The notes below the pieces were generated by a model. The model was not told where the DNA came from. It ran no database searches and worked only from the letters and a program-made list of their open reading frames with translations. 64,000 bases of DNA from Phycisphaerales bacterium (lineage in GTDB: Bacteria; Planctomycetota; Phycisphaerae; Phycisphaerales; UBA1924). Positions within the stretch are counted from its first letter, which is position 1. Every line of letters begins with the position of its first letter. The translations under genes were made by a program, and so were the position numbers. Location: the NCBI GenBank assembly GCA_035627955.1, contig DASPKU010000001.1, positions 124,001 through 188,000 of the forward strand. The letters run 5' to 3'. This document shows, one piece after another, positions 62,397-64,000 of the stretch.

Positions 62397-62430
62397 AAAA
62401 AAACAAGGCGTCGTGCCTGCGCACGACGCC
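62397..62430 (-). terminator. Rho-independent terminator
   Basis: A perfect 10-bp stem (GGCGTCGTGC at 62407-62416 with GCACGACGCC at 62421-62430, loop CTGC) is followed on the minus strand by a T-rich tract (complement of 62397-62406). It ends the gene at 62452-63003. Confidence 0.9.
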
Positions 62431-62451
62431 CTCGTTCCGTAGGCCATCGGC

Positions 62452-63003
62452 CTACTTCGTCAGGTAGGCCAGCAGGTTCGCCTTCTTCTCCGCCAGCCCA
62501 CGCGCCCGCTGTGCCTCCAGTGAAGCGAACCCGAGCGGGAAAATCTGAGCCTGCAGCTGCACGTCCAGGAATGCGACCATCGAGCGCTGCGCCATCTCGA
62601 TCCAGCCGAGCACGGTGGACTTTCGGTCGGTTTTGCACATAGTGATCGCGTTGTTCATGAAGTAGTGGAAGTCGCTCGTCGTGTCCATCGTGGTGAGTTC
62701 GGAGGCCATCGAGCAGAAACGCCCGACCTCGAACTCGATTTCATCGATCGGCCGCTCGGAGGCGACGAGGACTTCGATCGTGTCTCCGCGGACCGGAATC
62801 ACCGGGCTCAGCACCTGGATCCGCCGGTCCTGCGCGAACTGCTGGAGGAGCAGCTTGCAGATCGTCTGGCTTCCGACGTGGTCCTCGGTGCGGCCCACCG
62901 TGTGGAGATTGAACCGGTACTCCGCGCCCATGAGCGGGTGCTTCCGGCCCGTCTTGGTCACCTTCGAGCTGAACACATCACGATTCGGGGCACTACCAAC
63001 CAT
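62452..63003 (-). CDS. Hypothetical protein, 183 residues
   Basis: A soluble protein with no signal peptide or membrane segment, starting MVGSAPNRDVFSSKVTKTGR after a strong GGGAGGTAG site. Visible segments are YRFNLHTVGRTEDHVGSQTI, LLLQQFAQDRRIQVLSPVIP and VRGDTIEVLVASERPIDEIE in a probable N-terminal beta domain, then a helical C-terminal half (MASELTTMDTTSDFHYFMNN, VLGWIEMAQRSMVAFLDVQL). I do not recognise a family. The base composition is slightly lower in GC than the neighbouring genes. It has its own strong terminator and is divergent from the gene at 63254. Confidence 0.72.
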   Translation of the reverse strand: MVGSAPNRDVFSSKVTKTGRKHPLMGAEYRFNLHTVGRTEDHVGSQTICKLLLQQFAQDRRIQVLSPVIPVRGDTIEVLVASERPIDEIEFEVGRFCSMASELTTMDTTSDFHYFMNNAITMCKTDRKSTVLGWIEMAQRSMVAFLDVQLQAQIFPLGFASLEAQRARGLAEKKANLLAYLTK

Positions 63004-63253
63004 GGCTACCTCCCGGAGCTGCCCACGCGTCTGTTCCTCGCGTGGCGGGAGCCGAAGCTCCCAACTGCTGAAGCACGAAGCACACGCGTGCTCATGTTCC
63101 ACTCATGAACGGAATAGCACGGACGGTCGGAGTGACGCAAGCCTTTATTTGCAGATACTTTGTGCGCATCCAAGTCTTCCTGTTTCTCTGGTTGCCAATG
63201 CGAAATCTTTGACAAGCTGTTACGCTCCCCGCTCATTCAGCAGGGGGCCCCCG

Positions 63254-64000
63254 ATGCCGAAGGCAGACCAGACGTTGATCCAGGAGGTTCATGCGCTCCG
63301 TGAGTACAAGAACCTTCGCACAGAGAGCGCATGCGCACGGTTCTTCGAACTCGACGTGCAGACGCTTGCGAAGGTTCTGCGCGGCGACAATGTTCAACGC
63401 GTCACGATCGACACCGTCGCGCAAAAAATCTCCTCCATCGGGCCCACTTGTGGCCGCACCTCCATGAGCACCGTTGGACCGGAGACGTGCTCGGGCGGAA
63501 CAAGGACGGCAAGCCCATCACTTTCGCGCCTAACTTTTCCGCGTCCAGGTTCAAGCAGGGCCTTCGTGATGCTTTCGAGAAGCACACCACCTTCCTCCCC
63601 GAATCGGCAACTTTTATCTCCAGCACTGGTCAATGGTGCAAGCCCATCCTGAGGAAGGTGCTCCTTCATCCCATCCGCACGATGCTCTATCTGGCCGACC
63701 CGCAGACCGCGGCGGGTGAGCGCGGCCAGCCCCTGAGCACCTACGAGTTCCTGTGGAGCTTGCCGACCGCGCTCGAACTGACTGAGGGCTCGAAGGCTTC
63801 GTTGGAAGTCCGAATCTACTCTCCCGAGCTCCGCCCAGATCGAATCGCGTTCTTCCCCGACTGCCTCGTCGCTAGAAACGTCCCTCTATCTGCTCCAGTC
63901 CCCGTCCATCTCCGCGGCCATCCTGCTTTCGCGGGTCCCGCGCCGGTTTGGCAGGGTCCCCAGACCGTCAACGTCTGGCTCAAGGGAGATGTCGGCTTCA
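63254..64000 (+). pseudogene. Unrecognised gene with HTH-like N-terminus, frameshifted and cut by the window end
   Basis: From ATG 63254 the frame reads MPKADQTLIQEVHALREYKN and TLAKVLRGDNVQRVTIDTVA, which looks like the recognition end of a Cro/CI-type helix-turn-helix. The coding signal then moves to the -1 frame at a run of six A residues (63423-63428) and stays open to base 64000: NLLHRAHLWPHLHEHRWTGD, FEKHTTFLPESATFISSTGQ, LRKVLLHPIRTMLYLADPQT, AAFFPDCLV-like segments. The joined product would exceed 245 residues and has no family I recognise. The shift may be a homopolymer error, since both halves look fully coding; no standard slippery heptamer is in register. Confidence 0.6.

Noticed and set aside
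63415-63435. Programmed -1 frameshifting at the six-A run
   Set aside because: The zero-frame codons are CAA AAA ATC, so the standard X XXY YYZ slippery pattern is not in register, and no clear downstream stem was found. Homopolymer error or mutation is simpler.

Overview
The window is high-GC DNA with dense, mostly short-spaced genes. It looks like a chromosome segment from a planctomycete, most likely class Phycisphaerae. The clues are three tandem prepilin-like proteins with the [12 protein letters not shown] leader, a PEP-CTERM-type secreted protein, large secreted proteins ending in paired DFNGDGD calcium-binding repeats, MoxR, DUF4340 and DUF5985-type genes, and several starts that look leaderless. 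This is inferred from gene content only. No tRNA, rRNA or CRISPR array was seen.

Layout. 1-2,316: 3'-truncated moxR, rpmH, rnc and a frameshifted lipoprotein. 2,419-12,679: envelope and secreted proteins (zinc-ribbon membrane protein, TlpA-like thioredoxin, PEP-CTERM protein, two tandem 800-residue dockerin-like paralogues, two small genes). 12,804-21,867: TPR lipoprotein, an ArsR-methyltransferase regulator with ahcY, three prepilin-like genes, an AsmA-like protein and metF. The regulator and metF share a nearly identical palindromic operator, pointing to a SAM/SAH-cycle regulon. 21,944-28,628: DUF4340 protein, gspE, two DUF5985-like membrane proteins with a winged-helix-like partner, a two-domain PTPS protein, a small lipoprotein and a glutathione-peroxidase-like protein. 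29,086-49,892: type II secretion-like cluster gspF-G-H-I-J-K, a PilM/PilN (GspL-like) fusion, a PilO/PilP (GspM/GspC-like) fusion, a secretin of about 4,009 residues and a lipoprotein. 50,294-56,175: pstC-pstA-pstB, the first two with large extra periplasmic regions. 56,185-62,301: a decayed GxxExxY cassette with perfect 36-bp terminal inverted repeats and three tandem TMTC-like GT-C/TPR membrane proteins. 62,452-64,000: two unrecognised divergent genes.

The standout is the 12-kb secretin gene. A usual GspD has N0 plus about three N1-type domains before the secretin barrel. Here I count, by eye, N0 plus about 41 divergent N1-type repeats (about 85 residues each) before one C-terminal secretin domain. 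The other type II secretion parts lie directly upstream in conventional order, so this looks like a working secretion machine with a hugely extended periplasmic channel. One palindromic repeat arm has inserted in frame into the secretin gene.

The DNA also carries several repeat families: a hairpin element of about 29 bp in four intergenic regions, a 63-bp tandem repeat made of 21-bp subunits, a 28-bp palindrome arm, and long inverted repeats. Three genes are broken by apparent single-base shifts (near 2,150, 59,165 and 63,425), two of them in homopolymers. Sequence error, real decay and phase variation cannot be separated from sequence alone.
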